A stretch of DNA of 46,863 nt from Ralstonia sp. SET104 (lineage in GTDB: Bacteria; Pseudomonadota; Gammaproteobacteria; Burkholderiales; Burkholderiaceae): contig NZ_BHVX01000025.1 of assembly GCF_003851545.1 (NCBI RefSeq), positions 1 through 46,863 on the forward strand, given 5' to 3'. The notes under the pieces were generated by a model. That model ran no database searches, was not told where the DNA came from, and was given only the letters and a program-made list of their open reading frames with translations. Positions 31,148-39,841 of the stretch are shown here, piece after piece. The position numbers and the translations under genes are program-made. The number at the start of each line of letters is the position of its first letter. The first letter of the stretch is position 1.

Positions 31148-32050
31148 ATGAGCGCGCAGGCTGTCATGTCTTCTGCACCATTTCGCGTTGCTGATGCGCT
31201 TGCCGCGCTCGGCGCCGCATTTGCCGAACACACCGTTACGATCAACGAGCGCGGCGATCGCATCGGCTATCGGCAATGGGGCGAGCGCGGGCCGGTGGTG
31301 GTGCTGTTGCACGGCATCAGCTCCAGCGCTGCGTCGTGGCTGCCGTGTGCGCGGATGCTGTCGCAAACCATGCGTGTGCTCGCATGGGATGCGCCAGGCT
31401 ACGGCAACTCCACGCCGCTTGCACAAGCCGAGCCGCGCGCAGCCGACTATGCCGTGCGGTTGCGTGCGTGGCTTGCCGAGCTGCATGTGAAGCCCGACGC
31501 GATCGTCGGCCATTCGTTGGGCGCGCTGATGGCGTCTGCCTATGTGGCCGAAGCGCCGACAGTGATGCAGCCCAAATGCTTGCTGCTTCTGAACCCTGCA
31601 CAGGGCTACGGCCGACCGGGGCAGGAAGAAGAGTCGCGCAGCGTGCAGGCCCAGCGCCTGGCAACGCTCGATCAGCTCGGCATCGATGGCATGGCGGAGT
31701 CGCGCCATGCGCATCTGCTGCGGCCCGATGCCACTGATGAAGAACGTGCCTGGGTGCGCTGGAACATGAAGCGCCTGAACGACGAAGGGTATCGCCAGGC
31801 CGTGGCGATGCTCAGCGGCGATGACATCAACACCTATCTGGGCAAGCGGCCCGCATCAACGTCAGCACAAATCGCCTGCGGCGATGTGGATTGCATCACA
31901 CCCCCGCAAGGCTGCAGAGCGCTGGCCGAGACGTTCGGCCTGCCGTTTGCGCTTGTGCGGGCTGCCGGGCACGCCTCCTATATCGATACGCCTGATGCCG
32001 TTGCAGGCTGGATCGAACAAGCCGTCCTCTCCAATTTTCGAAACGCCTAA
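31148..32050 (+). CDS. Alpha/beta hydrolase (ring-fission-product hydrolase-like)
   Basis: The 300-residue protein has an oxyanion loop LLHGISSSAASW, the nucleophile elbow IVGHSLGA with Ser123, an acid in CGDVDCITPP and the catalytic His in AGHASYIDTP. The overall pattern fits hydrolases that split C-C bonds of meta-cleavage products or simple enol-lactones and esters. Its place between ring-oxidation genes supports such a role. A start at 31166 (Met7) is an alternative. Confidence 0.87.
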   Translation: MSAQAVMSSAPFRVADALAALGAAFAEHTVTINERGDRIGYRQWGERGPVVVLLHGISSSAASWLPCARMLSQTMRVLAWDAPGYGNSTPLAQAEPRAADYAVRLRAWLAELHVKPDAIVGHSLGALMASAYVAEAPTVMQPKCLLLLNPAQGYGRPGQEEESRSVQAQRLATLDQLGIDGMAESRHAHLLRPDATDEERAWVRWNMKRLNDEGYRQAVAMLSGDDINTYLGKRPASTSAQIACGDVDCITPPQGCRALAETFGLPFALVRAAGHASYIDTPDAVAGWIEQAVLSNFRNA

Positions 32051-32062
32051 GCGCGAAGACGT

Positions 32063-32890
32063 ATGAGCAATGACCTCATCCCAGAAGACGTGCAGGAAAA
32101 GTACATCGTGCCTGGGCTCGAACGCGGCCTGCGCCTGCTGTGCGAGTTCAGCCACAAAGACCGCGTGCTGTCTGCACCGGAATTGGCGCGCCGCCTGAAG
32201 GTGCCGCGCTCGACGGTGTTCCGTCTGTTGACCACGCTTGAAGTGATGGGCTTTATCGAGCGTGTCGATGGCGGCCGTGATTTCCGTCTCGGTATGGCAG
32301 TGCTGCGCCTGGGCTTTGAATATCTGGCCTCGCTGGAGTTGACCGAGCTGGGCCGTCCGCTGCTTGATCGTCTGCGTGACGACATCCATTACCCGTGCAA
32401 CCTCGTCGTGCGTGACGGCCGTTCGATCGTTTACGTGGCGAAGTCAGTGGCGCCCACGCCGTTCACAAGTTCGGTCAATGTCGGTACGCGCCTGCCCGCG
32501 CATGCGACGGTGCTGGGCCGCGTGTTGCTGGCGGATCTGTCGTTGGCCGAATTGCGCCAGCTCTATCCGGAGCCGCAGCTGGAGGTGTTCTCCGCAAACA
32601 CGCCGCGCACGGTAGAAGAGCTGTTCGAGATGGTCCAGCGCGACCGCGAACACGGCTACGTGCTGCAGGAAGGTTTTTTCGAGGCCAACATTTCTACGAT
32701 TGCTGCGCCCGTGCTGGACCGTGCCGGCAAGGTGGTGGCTGCGCTCGGCACCACCATTCCGTCGCCGCGCATCGAAGCCGCGCAACTCGATTTGATGATC
32801 GACAAGGTGCGCGCCGCTGCGGGCGAACTGTCGTACTTGCTGGACTACCGCCCCGCCAGTGGCAAGGTCGTCAATCTGTTCCGGGAATGA
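32063..32890 (+). CDS. IclR-family transcriptional regulator
   Basis: The 275-residue protein has an N-terminal winged helix (VPGLERGLRLLCEF, then APELARRLKVPRSTVFRLLT, then DFRLGMAVLRLG). Its GAF-type effector domain includes PCNLVVRDGRSIVYVAKS, TRLPAHATVLGRVLLA and EGFFEANISTIAAPV. It is encoded inside the operon it probably controls, unlike the usual divergent layout. The stop overlaps the start of the next gene (ATGA). Candidate binding sites lie before the operon and before the porin-MFS unit. Confidence 0.92.
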   Translation: MSNDLIPEDVQEKYIVPGLERGLRLLCEFSHKDRVLSAPELARRLKVPRSTVFRLLTTLEVMGFIERVDGGRDFRLGMAVLRLGFEYLASLELTELGRPLLDRLRDDIHYPCNLVVRDGRSIVYVAKSVAPTPFTSSVNVGTRLPAHATVLGRVLLADLSLAELRQLYPEPQLEVFSANTPRTVEELFEMVQRDREHGYVLQEGFFEANISTIAAPVLDRAGKVVAALGTTIPSPRIEAAQLDLMIDKVRAAAGELSYLLDYRPASGKVVNLFRE

Positions 32891-33696
32891 CCATGCCGAT
32901 GATCGACCTGACTGGCAAGACCGCTGTTGTGACCGGAGGTTCGTCCGGCATTGGTCTCGCCACCGTTGAACTGCTGCTGGAAGCCGGCGCCGCCGTGGCG
33001 CTGTGCGGACGCAATGCAGAGCGCCTCGCAAACGCCGAGGAAGGCTTGCGTAACCGGTTCCCGAAGGCCACGTTGTTCGCCGCCAAGTGCGACGTGCTCG
33101 ATGCCATGCAGATGGCCGCGTTTGCCGATGCCGTGGAACAAGCGCTCGGCCCCATCGACATCCTGATCAACAACGCTGGCCAGGGCCGCGTCTCGACCTT
33201 TGCCGATACCGACGATGCCGCGTGGACGCAGGAGCTGCACCTCAAGTTCTTCTCCGTTATCCACCCCACGCGTGCCTTCCTGTCGCAACTGGAACGCTCG
33301 GCGCACGGTGCGATCGTCTGCGTGAATTCGCTGCTGGCGCAGCAGCCCGAGCCGCATATGGTGGCCACCTCGGCCGCGCGTGCCGGCGTGCTTAATTTGG
33401 TGCGCTCGATGGCCACCGAGTTCGCGCCGAAGGGCGTGCGTGTGAACGGCATCCTGATCGGGCTGGTCGAGTCCGGCCAGTGGCGCCGCCGCTTCGATGC
33501 GCGCCCCGAAGAAGACCAGCATCTCGACTGGGCCGCGTGGACGCGCCGCCTGGCCGCGCAAAAGCATATTCCCCTTGGCCGCCTGGGCCTGCCCGAAGAG
33601 GCAGCCCGCGCCATTCTGTTCCTTGCCTCGCCGTTGTCTTCGTACACCACGGGCAGCCACATCGATATCTCCGGAGGACACTCCCGTCATGCTTAA
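32887..33696 (+). CDS. SDR-family protein with substituted catalytic Tyr and Lys
   Basis: The 269-residue protein has a normal NAD(P) site (TGGSSGIG at 16-23, NNAG at 95-98) and catalytic-type Ser148 (VCVNSLL). At the canonical Ser+13 and Ser+17 positions it has Thr161 and Arg165 (ATSAARAG) instead of Tyr and Lys. The C-terminus TTGSHIDISGG is typical. It may be a dehydrogenase with altered chemistry, or may have lost oxidoreductase activity and bind cofactor for another purpose. The ATG at 32887 overlaps the iclR stop; Met at 32893 is an alternative. Its end overlaps the next gene by eight bases. Confidence 0.87.
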   Translation: MTMPMIDLTGKTAVVTGGSSGIGLATVELLLEAGAAVALCGRNAERLANAEEGLRNRFPKATLFAAKCDVLDAMQMAAFADAVEQALGPIDILINNAGQGRVSTFADTDDAAWTQELHLKFFSVIHPTRAFLSQLERSAHGAIVCVNSLLAQQPEPHMVATSAARAGVLNLVRSMATEFAPKGVRVNGILIGLVESGQWRRRFDARPEEDQHLDWAAWTRRLAAQKHIPLGRLGLPEEAARAILFLASPLSSYTTGSHIDISGGHSRHA

Positions 33697-35428
33697 TAGA
33701 CAACAACAGGAACGACAACACGAACAACAACTGGTCACGGTGGGCCACGCGATTGCAGCCTTCCTGGAGGCCTGCGAGGTCAAGGCCGCCTTTGGCGTGA
33801 TCTCCATCCACAACATGCCCATCCTTGATGCGATGGGCGAGCGCGGCAAGATTCGCTTCATCATGGCGCGCGGCGAAGCAGGCGGCGCCAACATGGCCGA
33901 CGCCTATGCCCGCACCACGGGTGGCCTGGGCGTATGCCTGACCAGCACCGGCACCGCGGCGGGCAATGCAGCCGGTGCGATGGTCGAGGCGCTGACCGCC
34001 GGCACGCCGCTGCTCCATATCACTGGCCAGATCGAAACGCCGTATCTGGACCAGAGCCTCGCATACATCCACGAAGCGCCGGACCAGCTCACGATGCTCA
34101 AGTCCGTCTCCAAGGCTGCCTTCCGCATTCGCAGTGCAGACACCGCCATCAGCACGATGAAGCTGGCGGTGCAGACAGCGCTGACGGCGCCGACGGGCCC
34201 GGTGAGCGTAGAGATTCCCATCGACATTCAGGCCGCGCTGATCCCGATGCCGGACGATTTGCGCCCGCTGCAGGTGCCGCAGCATGTGCCCTCGGCGCAC
34301 GCGCTGGATGCGCTGGCCGAGCGCCTGTCACACGCGCGCCGTCCGATGCTCTGGCTGGGCGGTGGCGCACGCCACGCTGTCAAGCAGGTCAAGCGTTTGA
34401 TGGATCTGGGTTTTGGCGTGGTCACCAGCACGCAGGGCCGCGGTATCGCGCCGGAGGATGATCCGCGCTCGCTGGGCGCGTTCAACCTGCACAAGCCGGT
34501 GGAAGCGTTCTACCAGACGTGCGATGCCATGGTCGTGGTCGGCTCGCGCCTGCGCGGCAATGAAACGCTCAAGTACGAACTGAAGTTGCCGCGTCCGTTG
34601 TACCGCATCGATGCAGATGCCTCGGCAGAAGGCCGTTGCTACGCCAGCGACTACTTCGTCTGCGGAGATTCGGCCCTCGCGCTGGATGGCCTGGCTGACC
34701 GGCTGGAAAACAGGATGCAGATCGACGCTGCATTTGCCGGTGATCTGCGTGCAGCACACGATACGGCGGTGGGTGGCCTGATCGATGGCCTGGGCCCGTA
34801 TGCGAAGCTGGTGGAAGCGCTGCAAGCTGCCGTGGGCCGCGAGTTCAATTGGGTGCGCGACGTGACGGTGTCGAACAGCACCTGGGGCAACCGCCAACTG
34901 CGCATCTTCGATTCGCGCGCCGGCGTGCATGCGCTGGGTGGCGGCATCGGCCAGGGCCTGGCAATGGGCATTGGGGCGGCCATCGGCTCGGCGGCCACGG
35001 CGTCGGGCAAGACCACGTTCTGCCTGGCCGGCGACGGCGGCTTCATTCTGAATCTGGGCGAACTGGCCACTGCCGTGCAGGAGCAGGCCAACCTTGTCAT
35101 CGTGCTGATGAACGACAAGGGCTACGGCGTCATCAAGAACATCCAGGATGCGCAATATGGCGGCCGCCGCCACTATGTGGATCTGCATACGCCGGATTAC
35201 GCGGCGCTCGCACAGTCGCTGCAACTGCGCCATCGCCGTGTGTCCGATCTGGCGGATGTGGGAAGCGCGCTGAAGGAAGCCGCCGCGGGCGAAGGCCCGT
35301 TCCTGATGGAGATCGACATGCTCTCCATCGGCAGCTTCAAGACCGTCTTCGCAGGCCCGCCGGTCAACCAGCAGGCCAAGGAAGGCTTGGGCGAACGCGC
35401 TGCCGAACGCACCACGGTGGTGGCGTGA
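33689..35428 (+). CDS. Thiamine-diphosphate-dependent enzyme (acetolactate synthase/2-oxoacid decarboxylase family)
   Basis: The 579-residue protein has the three-domain layout of the family. The Pyr domain carries the activating Glu63 (MARGEAGGANMADAYAR), followed by a central domain with WLGGGARHA. The PP domain has the ThDP/Mg motif LAGDGGFILNLGEL through to VLMND, near residues 446-477. It could decarboxylate a 2-oxo acid or carry out carboligation; the family is often misannotated as acetolactate synthase. The start at 33689 follows GGAGGA and overlaps the preceding SDR gene by eight bases. It sits next to an aspartate dehydrogenase-like and an aldehyde dehydrogenase gene, which supports a 2-oxoacid decarboxylase role. 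Confidence 0.9.
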   Translation: MLNRQQQERQHEQQLVTVGHAIAAFLEACEVKAAFGVISIHNMPILDAMGERGKIRFIMARGEAGGANMADAYARTTGGLGVCLTSTGTAAGNAAGAMVEALTAGTPLLHITGQIETPYLDQSLAYIHEAPDQLTMLKSVSKAAFRIRSADTAISTMKLAVQTALTAPTGPVSVEIPIDIQAALIPMPDDLRPLQVPQHVPSAHALDALAERLSHARRPMLWLGGGARHAVKQVKRLMDLGFGVVTSTQGRGIAPEDDPRSLGAFNLHKPVEAFYQTCDAMVVVGSRLRGNETLKYELKLPRPLYRIDADASAEGRCYASDYFVCGDSALALDGLADRLENRMQIDAAFAGDLRAAHDTAVGGLIDGLGPYAKLVEALQAAVGREFNWVRDVTVSNSTWGNRQLRIFDSRAGVHALGGGIGQGLAMGIGAAIGSAATASGKTTFCLAGDGGFILNLGELATAVQEQANLVIVLMNDKGYGVIKNIQDAQYGGRRHYVDLHTPDYAALAQSLQLRHRRVSDLADVGSALKEAAAGEGPFLMEIDMLSIGSFKTVFAGPPVNQQAKEGLGERAAERTTVVA

Positions 35429-35460
35429 GCCTGCAAGCGAATCCATCCAAGGAGCCAGAC

Positions 35461-36264
35461 ATGCTGCATGTATCGATGGTCGGTTGCGGAGCGATCGGGC
35501 TAGGCGTGCTGGAGTTGCTCAAAGCCGATCCGGACGTCTGCTTCGACACGGTGATCGTGCCCGAGCACGCAATGAACAAGGCACGCGAGGCCATCGCCCC
35601 GTTTGCCCCGAATGCACGCGTGACGACGCACCTGTCGGCGGATGCGCATCCTGACCTGTTGGTGGAGTGCGCTGGCCATGACGCGCTGGAAGAGCACGTG
35701 TTGCCGGCGCTGGAGCAGGGCATCGATTGCCTAGTGGTATCGGTCGGTGCGCTGTCCGAGCCCGGCGTGGCTGAGCGGCTGGAGGCGGCGGCCCGGCGCG
35801 GCAATGCCCAAGTGCAATTGTTGTCCGGCGCCATCGGTGCAATCGACGCGCTTGCCGCAGCGCGCGTCGGTGGGCTCGATGCCGTGGTCTACACGGGCCG
35901 CAAGCCCCCGCGCGCCTGGAAAGACACGCCGGCCGATCAACAGTTCGATCTCGATGCGCTGCGTGAGCCGACCGTGATTTTTGAAGGCAACGCCCGCGAA
36001 GCCGCACGCCTGTTCCCGAAGAACGCCAACGTAGCGGCCACGCTGTCGCTGGCGGGCCTCGGGCTGGAGCACACGCACGTCAAGCTGCTGGCCGACCCGA
36101 CGGTGGACGAGAACATCCACCACGTCGAGGCGCGCGGCGCCTTTGGCGGGTTCGAGCTGACCATGCGCGGCAAGCCGCTGGCGGCCAATCCCAAGACATC
36201 TGCGCTGACGGTGTTCAGCGTGGTGCGTGCGCTGGGCAATCGCGCGCACGCCGTTTCGATTTGA
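35461..36264 (+). CDS. L-aspartate dehydrogenase-family protein
   Basis: The 267-residue protein has the Rossmann motif VGCGAIGLGVLELL (Gly8, Gly10, Gly13), the conserved LVVSVGAL, LLSGAIGAIDAL and YTGRKPP segments, and His220 in VDENIHHVEARG, the conserved histidine of the family. These NAD(P) enzymes convert L-aspartate to iminosuccinate/oxaloacetate or form iminosuccinate for NAD synthesis. Within a catabolic operon it more probably acts on an amino-acid-type intermediate or removes ammonia. The ATG at 35461 follows AAGGAG. No nadA or nadC is nearby, which argues against a NAD-biosynthetic role. Confidence 0.9.
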   Translation: MLHVSMVGCGAIGLGVLELLKADPDVCFDTVIVPEHAMNKAREAIAPFAPNARVTTHLSADAHPDLLVECAGHDALEEHVLPALEQGIDCLVVSVGALSEPGVAERLEAAARRGNAQVQLLSGAIGAIDALAAARVGGLDAVVYTGRKPPRAWKDTPADQQFDLDALREPTVIFEGNAREAARLFPKNANVAATLSLAGLGLEHTHVKLLADPTVDENIHHVEARGAFGGFELTMRGKPLAANPKTSALTVFSVVRALGNRAHAVSI

Positions 36265-36280
36265 GTGAGGCCATTGCGCC

Positions 36281-37783
36281 ATGACTGTCTCTACCCTGAA
36301 CGCAACCGCAACGTCCGTGCTGCCGATCTGCATTGCAGGCGAATGGCGCCTCGGCACCGGCGAACGCTATGTCACGCGCTACCCGGCCACCGGTGAGGTC
36401 GTCGCAGAACTCAATGCCGCCAGCGTGGCTGACGTGCAAGAGGCTGTGGCCGGTGCGTACCGCGCCTTCCTCTCCAGCGGTTGGGCAAGCGCCAAGCCGC
36501 ACGAACGTGCTGCTGTGCTGTATCGCGTGGCCGATTTGATCCGCTCGCGCAGCGAAGCTCTGGCGCAACGCCAGCGCCTGGACAACGGCAAGCCGATCAA
36601 CGAGACGCGCGCCCTGGTGGCAAGCGCTGCCGCCACGTTCCAGTTTTTCGGCGCTGCGTGCGAGACGCTGGAGGAATCACTGACCCCCGCGCGTGGCGAT
36701 AGCCTGACGATGAGCGTGCATGAACCCATGGGCGTGGTGGCTGCCATCACACCGTGGAACTCGCCCATCGCCAGCGAAGCGCAGAAAATGGCGCCCGCGC
36801 TGGCCGCCGGCAACGCCGTCGTCGTCAAGCCGGCCGAAGTCACGCCGCTGATGGCGCTGGAACTGGCCGCCATCTGCGAAGAGGCGGGCGTGCCCAAGGG
36901 CATGATCAGCGTGCTGCCGGGAAAGGGCTCCGTCATCGGCGATGCGATCACCAAGCATCCGCTGGTGCGCCGTGTGTCGTTCACGGGCGGCACGAATACC
37001 GGGCGCCATATCGCACATATCGCGGCCGACAAGATGATGCCGGTGTCGCTCGAACTCGGTGGCAAGTCGCCGACGATGGTATTTGAAGATGCTGATATCG
37101 ACCACGCAGTGAACGGTGTGCTGTACGGCATCTTCAGCTCGTCGGGTGAATCGTGCATCGCGGGTTCGCGCCTGTTTGTGGCGCGCTCGCTGTACGAGCC
37201 ATTCATGGATCGCCTGGCTGCCGCTGCTGCCCGTTTGCGCGTTGGTAACCCGGCCGACGAGGCTACGCAGATGGGCCCGCTGATCACGGATCGCCACCGC
37301 GAGACCATCGAGTCGTACGTCGCCATGGGTGTGGAAGAGGGCGGCCACCTGCGCACGGGCGGCCTGCGCCCGGAAATCTCTGGCTGCGAGTCGGGCTACT
37401 TCTACACGCCGACCATCATCGAGGGGCTTACCAACAGCGCGCGCATCTGCCAGGAAGAAATCTTTGGCCCGGTGCTCGTCGCCATGGCCTTCGACAACGA
37501 AGACGAACTCATCGAACAGGCCAACGACAGCGTCTACGCACTGGCTGCCGGTATCTGGACGCGCGACTACAAGCGCGCCTGGCGCATCGGCCGCGCCGTG
37601 CAGGCCGGCAATGTGTGGATCAACACGTACAAACAGTTCTCGATCTCGACGCCATTTGGCGGCTGGCGCGACAGCGGGCTGGGCCGCGAGAAGGGGCGCC
37701 TGGGCATCCTGCAGTACATGGAACAGAAGAGCCTCTACTGGGGCCTGAACGAACAACCGCTGGCCTGGGCCAACGCCAACTGA
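36281..37783 (+). CDS. NAD(P)-dependent aldehyde dehydrogenase
   Basis: The 500-residue protein is a full-length ALDH with Asn160 (ITPWNSP), the general base Glu258 (SLELGGKSP) and the nucleophile Cys292 (SSGESCIAGSR). The PFGGWRDSGLGREKG segment is near the C-terminus. It should oxidise an aldehyde to a carboxylic acid, consistent with the upstream ThDP decarboxylase producing an aldehyde. It is 16 bases downstream of the aspartate dehydrogenase-like gene. The substrate is unknown; the closest named relatives I recall are benzaldehyde/betaine-aldehyde type enzymes. Confidence 0.93.
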   Translation: MTVSTLNATATSVLPICIAGEWRLGTGERYVTRYPATGEVVAELNAASVADVQEAVAGAYRAFLSSGWASAKPHERAAVLYRVADLIRSRSEALAQRQRLDNGKPINETRALVASAAATFQFFGAACETLEESLTPARGDSLTMSVHEPMGVVAAITPWNSPIASEAQKMAPALAAGNAVVVKPAEVTPLMALELAAICEEAGVPKGMISVLPGKGSVIGDAITKHPLVRRVSFTGGTNTGRHIAHIAADKMMPVSLELGGKSPTMVFEDADIDHAVNGVLYGIFSSSGESCIAGSRLFVARSLYEPFMDRLAAAAARLRVGNPADEATQMGPLITDRHRETIESYVAMGVEEGGHLRTGGLRPEISGCESGYFYTPTIIEGLTNSARICQEEIFGPVLVAMAFDNEDELIEQANDSVYALAAGIWTRDYKRAWRIGRAVQAGNVWINTYKQFSISTPFGGWRDSGLGREKGRLGILQYMEQKSLYWGLNEQPLAWANAN

Positions 37784-37818
37784 AGCCAAAGCAAACGCCC
37801 GGACCACAGGAGATGAAG

Positions 37819-38787
37819 ATGAACACGATTCGAGGCATCGACGAAATCGTCTACGGTGCCGACGACCTCGCCGCTTGCAAGCGGTTCTTCCAGGATTGGG
37901 GGCTCGCCCTGCAATCGGAAGACGCCGGCGGCCTGCTGTTCGAAACGCTCAACGGTTGCCGCGTACGCGTCAAGCGCAGCGACGATATAACGCTGCCGCC
38001 CGCCATGGAAGCCGGCCCGACGTTGCGTGAAGTGATCTGGGGCGCCGATTCGCAGGCCGTGCTCGATCGTCTGGCCGATAAGCTGGCCGACCAGCCCGGC
38101 TACGTCAACGCGGATGGCCGCGTCGGCTGCACGGACCCTAACGGCCTGGCCGTGCGTGTGCAGCTGACCGCCAAGCGCGACATCGACGTGCAATGCGCCG
38201 AGATGAATACGTGGACGGACAAGCCGCGCCGCAACCAGCCCAGCCCGATCTACGAACGCGCCACGCCCATTGAGGTCGGCCACGTGGTGTTCTTCGTGAA
38301 GGACGTGGCGGCGACGGAACGCTTCTATATCGAGAAGCTCGGCTTTGTGCCGTCTGACCACTACCCGGGCCGGGGCGCGTTTCTGCGCTGCGAACCCGAG
38401 GGTGGCCATCACGACCTGTTTCTGCTGCAAACGCCGCAGGCCAAGAGCGGGCTCAACCACGTGGCCTTTACGGTGCGCGACATTCACGAAGTGTTTGGTG
38501 GTGGCATGCATGTATCGCGCAGCGGTTGGGATACGCAATTAGGCCCGGGCCGTCACCCGATCTCGTCGGCGTATTTCTGGTACTTCAAGAACCCCGCCGG
38601 TGGCCTGATCGAGTACTACGCCGATGAAGACCAGCTTGACGCCAATTGGCAGCCGCGCGATTTCGAGCCCGGCCCGACCGTGTTTGCCGAATGGGCGATC
38701 GACGGCGGCATTGATGGCAACACGCGCCGCCAGAAGAACGTCGCCGGCCCGGAAGGCAAGTTCCTGACGGAAAAGGAAAAGCGCTGA
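37819..38787 (+). CDS. Two-domain VOC protein, extradiol dioxygenase-like
   Basis: The 322-residue protein has two vicinal-oxygen-chelate domains. The C-terminal domain carries a full 2-His-1-carboxylate metal site: His155 (EVGHVVFFVKD), His214 (GLNHVAFTV) and Glu265 (GLIEYYADED). The N-terminal domain (RGIDEIVYGADDL) lacks these ligands, as in type I extradiol dioxygenases. It is likely to cleave a catechol-type ring at the meta position. The C-terminal tail (NTRRQKNVAGPEGKFLTEKE) is longer than usual. The start at 37819 is chosen because AGGAG lies six bases before it; 37813 is also possible. Confidence 0.88.
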   Translation: MNTIRGIDEIVYGADDLAACKRFFQDWGLALQSEDAGGLLFETLNGCRVRVKRSDDITLPPAMEAGPTLREVIWGADSQAVLDRLADKLADQPGYVNADGRVGCTDPNGLAVRVQLTAKRDIDVQCAEMNTWTDKPRRNQPSPIYERATPIEVGHVVFFVKDVAATERFYIEKLGFVPSDHYPGRGAFLRCEPEGGHHDLFLLQTPQAKSGLNHVAFTVRDIHEVFGGGMHVSRSGWDTQLGPGRHPISSAYFWYFKNPAGGLIEYYADEDQLDANWQPRDFEPGPTVFAEWAIDGGIDGNTRRQKNVAGPEGKFLTEKEKR

Positions 38788-38808
38788 AACGTTGCAGAGA
38801 GAAGTGCT

Positions 38809-39765
38809 ATGAGTACGAATTTCCCCCTCAACCTGCGCGTGCACGCCATGCGCTACGAAGCCCAAGGCATCGTGAGCGTGGAGCTGCGCGACGTTGACGG
38901 CAAGACCTTGCCCGAGTACGCCCCCGGTGCGCATATCGAGCTGCATCTGGGCAACGGGCTGGTGCGCAGTTATTCGCTGTGCGGTGCGCCTGAGGTGCGT
39001 GACCGCTACGTGGTCGGCGTGCTGCTTGATCGCAACAGCCGTGGCGGCTCGCGTTATGTGCATGAGCAGTTGCGTGTGGGCTCGATGCTCAAGATTGGGG
39101 GCCCGCGCAACCACTTTGAGCTGGATGAAACTGCGCCGCGCACGGTGCTTGTCGCCGGTGGTATCGGTGTCACGCCTATCGTCTGCATGGCGCGTCGCTT
39201 GGCCGAGCAGGGCAAGGTGTTCTCGATGCTCTACTGCGCACGCTCGCACGCTGAAGCGGCTTTCGCTGATGAGCTGGCCGCGCATGGCGATGCGGTGCGC
39301 TTCCACCTGGATGCCGAAGCCGGCGGCCCGCCTGATCTGAAAGCACTGCTTGCAGGGCATCCGGCCGATACGCACTTCTATTGCTGCGGCCCAGGCCCGA
39401 TGCTGCGCGCCTTTGAGTCGGCATGTGAGGCACTTGGCTATGCCAACGTCCATATCGAACGCTTTGCAGCTGACCCCGGCGTGGAGTCGGTGCAGGACGG
39501 GGAGTATCAGGTCAGACTCGCGCGCACCGGTGCTGAGCTGTGTGTGCCGGCCGGCAAGTCGCTGCTCGATGCGCTGCTCGAGATTGGCGTGGAGGTGGAA
39601 CACAGCTGCAAGGAAGGCGTGTGCGGCTCGTGCGAAACACGCGTGCTGGAAGGCGAGCCCGACCACCGTGACAGCGTGCTCTCCAAGAGCGAGCGCGCAT
39701 CCAACCAAACGATGATGGTTTGCGTATCCGGCTGCAAAGGCAAGCGGCTGGTGATTGATCTGTAA
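38809..39765 (+). CDS. VanB/PDR-type ferredoxin-NAD(P)H reductase
   Basis: The 318-residue protein has, in order, an FMN-binding barrel (VRSYSLCGAPEVRDRYVVGV), an NAD(P)-binding domain (VLVAGGIGVTPIVCMAR, then FYCCGPGPML) and a C-terminal plant-type [2Fe-2S] domain with CKEGVCGSC (Cys267, Cys272, Cys275) and a fourth ligand at Cys305. This is the phthalate dioxygenase reductase/VanB layout, which passes electrons from NAD(P)H to a Rieske oxygenase. Its partner is almost certainly the oxygenase at 28733-29800, ten genes upstream. It is the last gene of the operon and is followed by a terminator. Confidence 0.93.
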   Translation: MSTNFPLNLRVHAMRYEAQGIVSVELRDVDGKTLPEYAPGAHIELHLGNGLVRSYSLCGAPEVRDRYVVGVLLDRNSRGGSRYVHEQLRVGSMLKIGGPRNHFELDETAPRTVLVAGGIGVTPIVCMARRLAEQGKVFSMLYCARSHAEAAFADELAAHGDAVRFHLDAEAGGPPDLKALLAGHPADTHFYCCGPGPMLRAFESACEALGYANVHIERFAADPGVESVQDGEYQVRLARTGAELCVPAGKSLLDALLEIGVEVEHSCKEGVCGSCETRVLEGEPDHRDSVLSKSERASNQTMMVCVSGCKGKRLVIDL

Positions 39766-39785
39766 CGGGGGGGGATTGCTCAGGC

Positions 39786-39816
39786 GCCGGCTCGAGAGCC
39801 GTGCCCTCTTTTTTTT
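39786..39816 (+). terminator. Intrinsic terminator ending the catabolic operon
   Basis: CGGCT (39788-39792) and AGCCG (39797-39801) form a GC-rich stem with outer GGC/GCC pairing, followed by CCTC and eight T (39809-39816). It lies 20 bases after the reductase stop. Confidence 0.82.
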
Positions 39817-39841
39817 GCGCCGTGTTTTTCTTTTAAACGAC

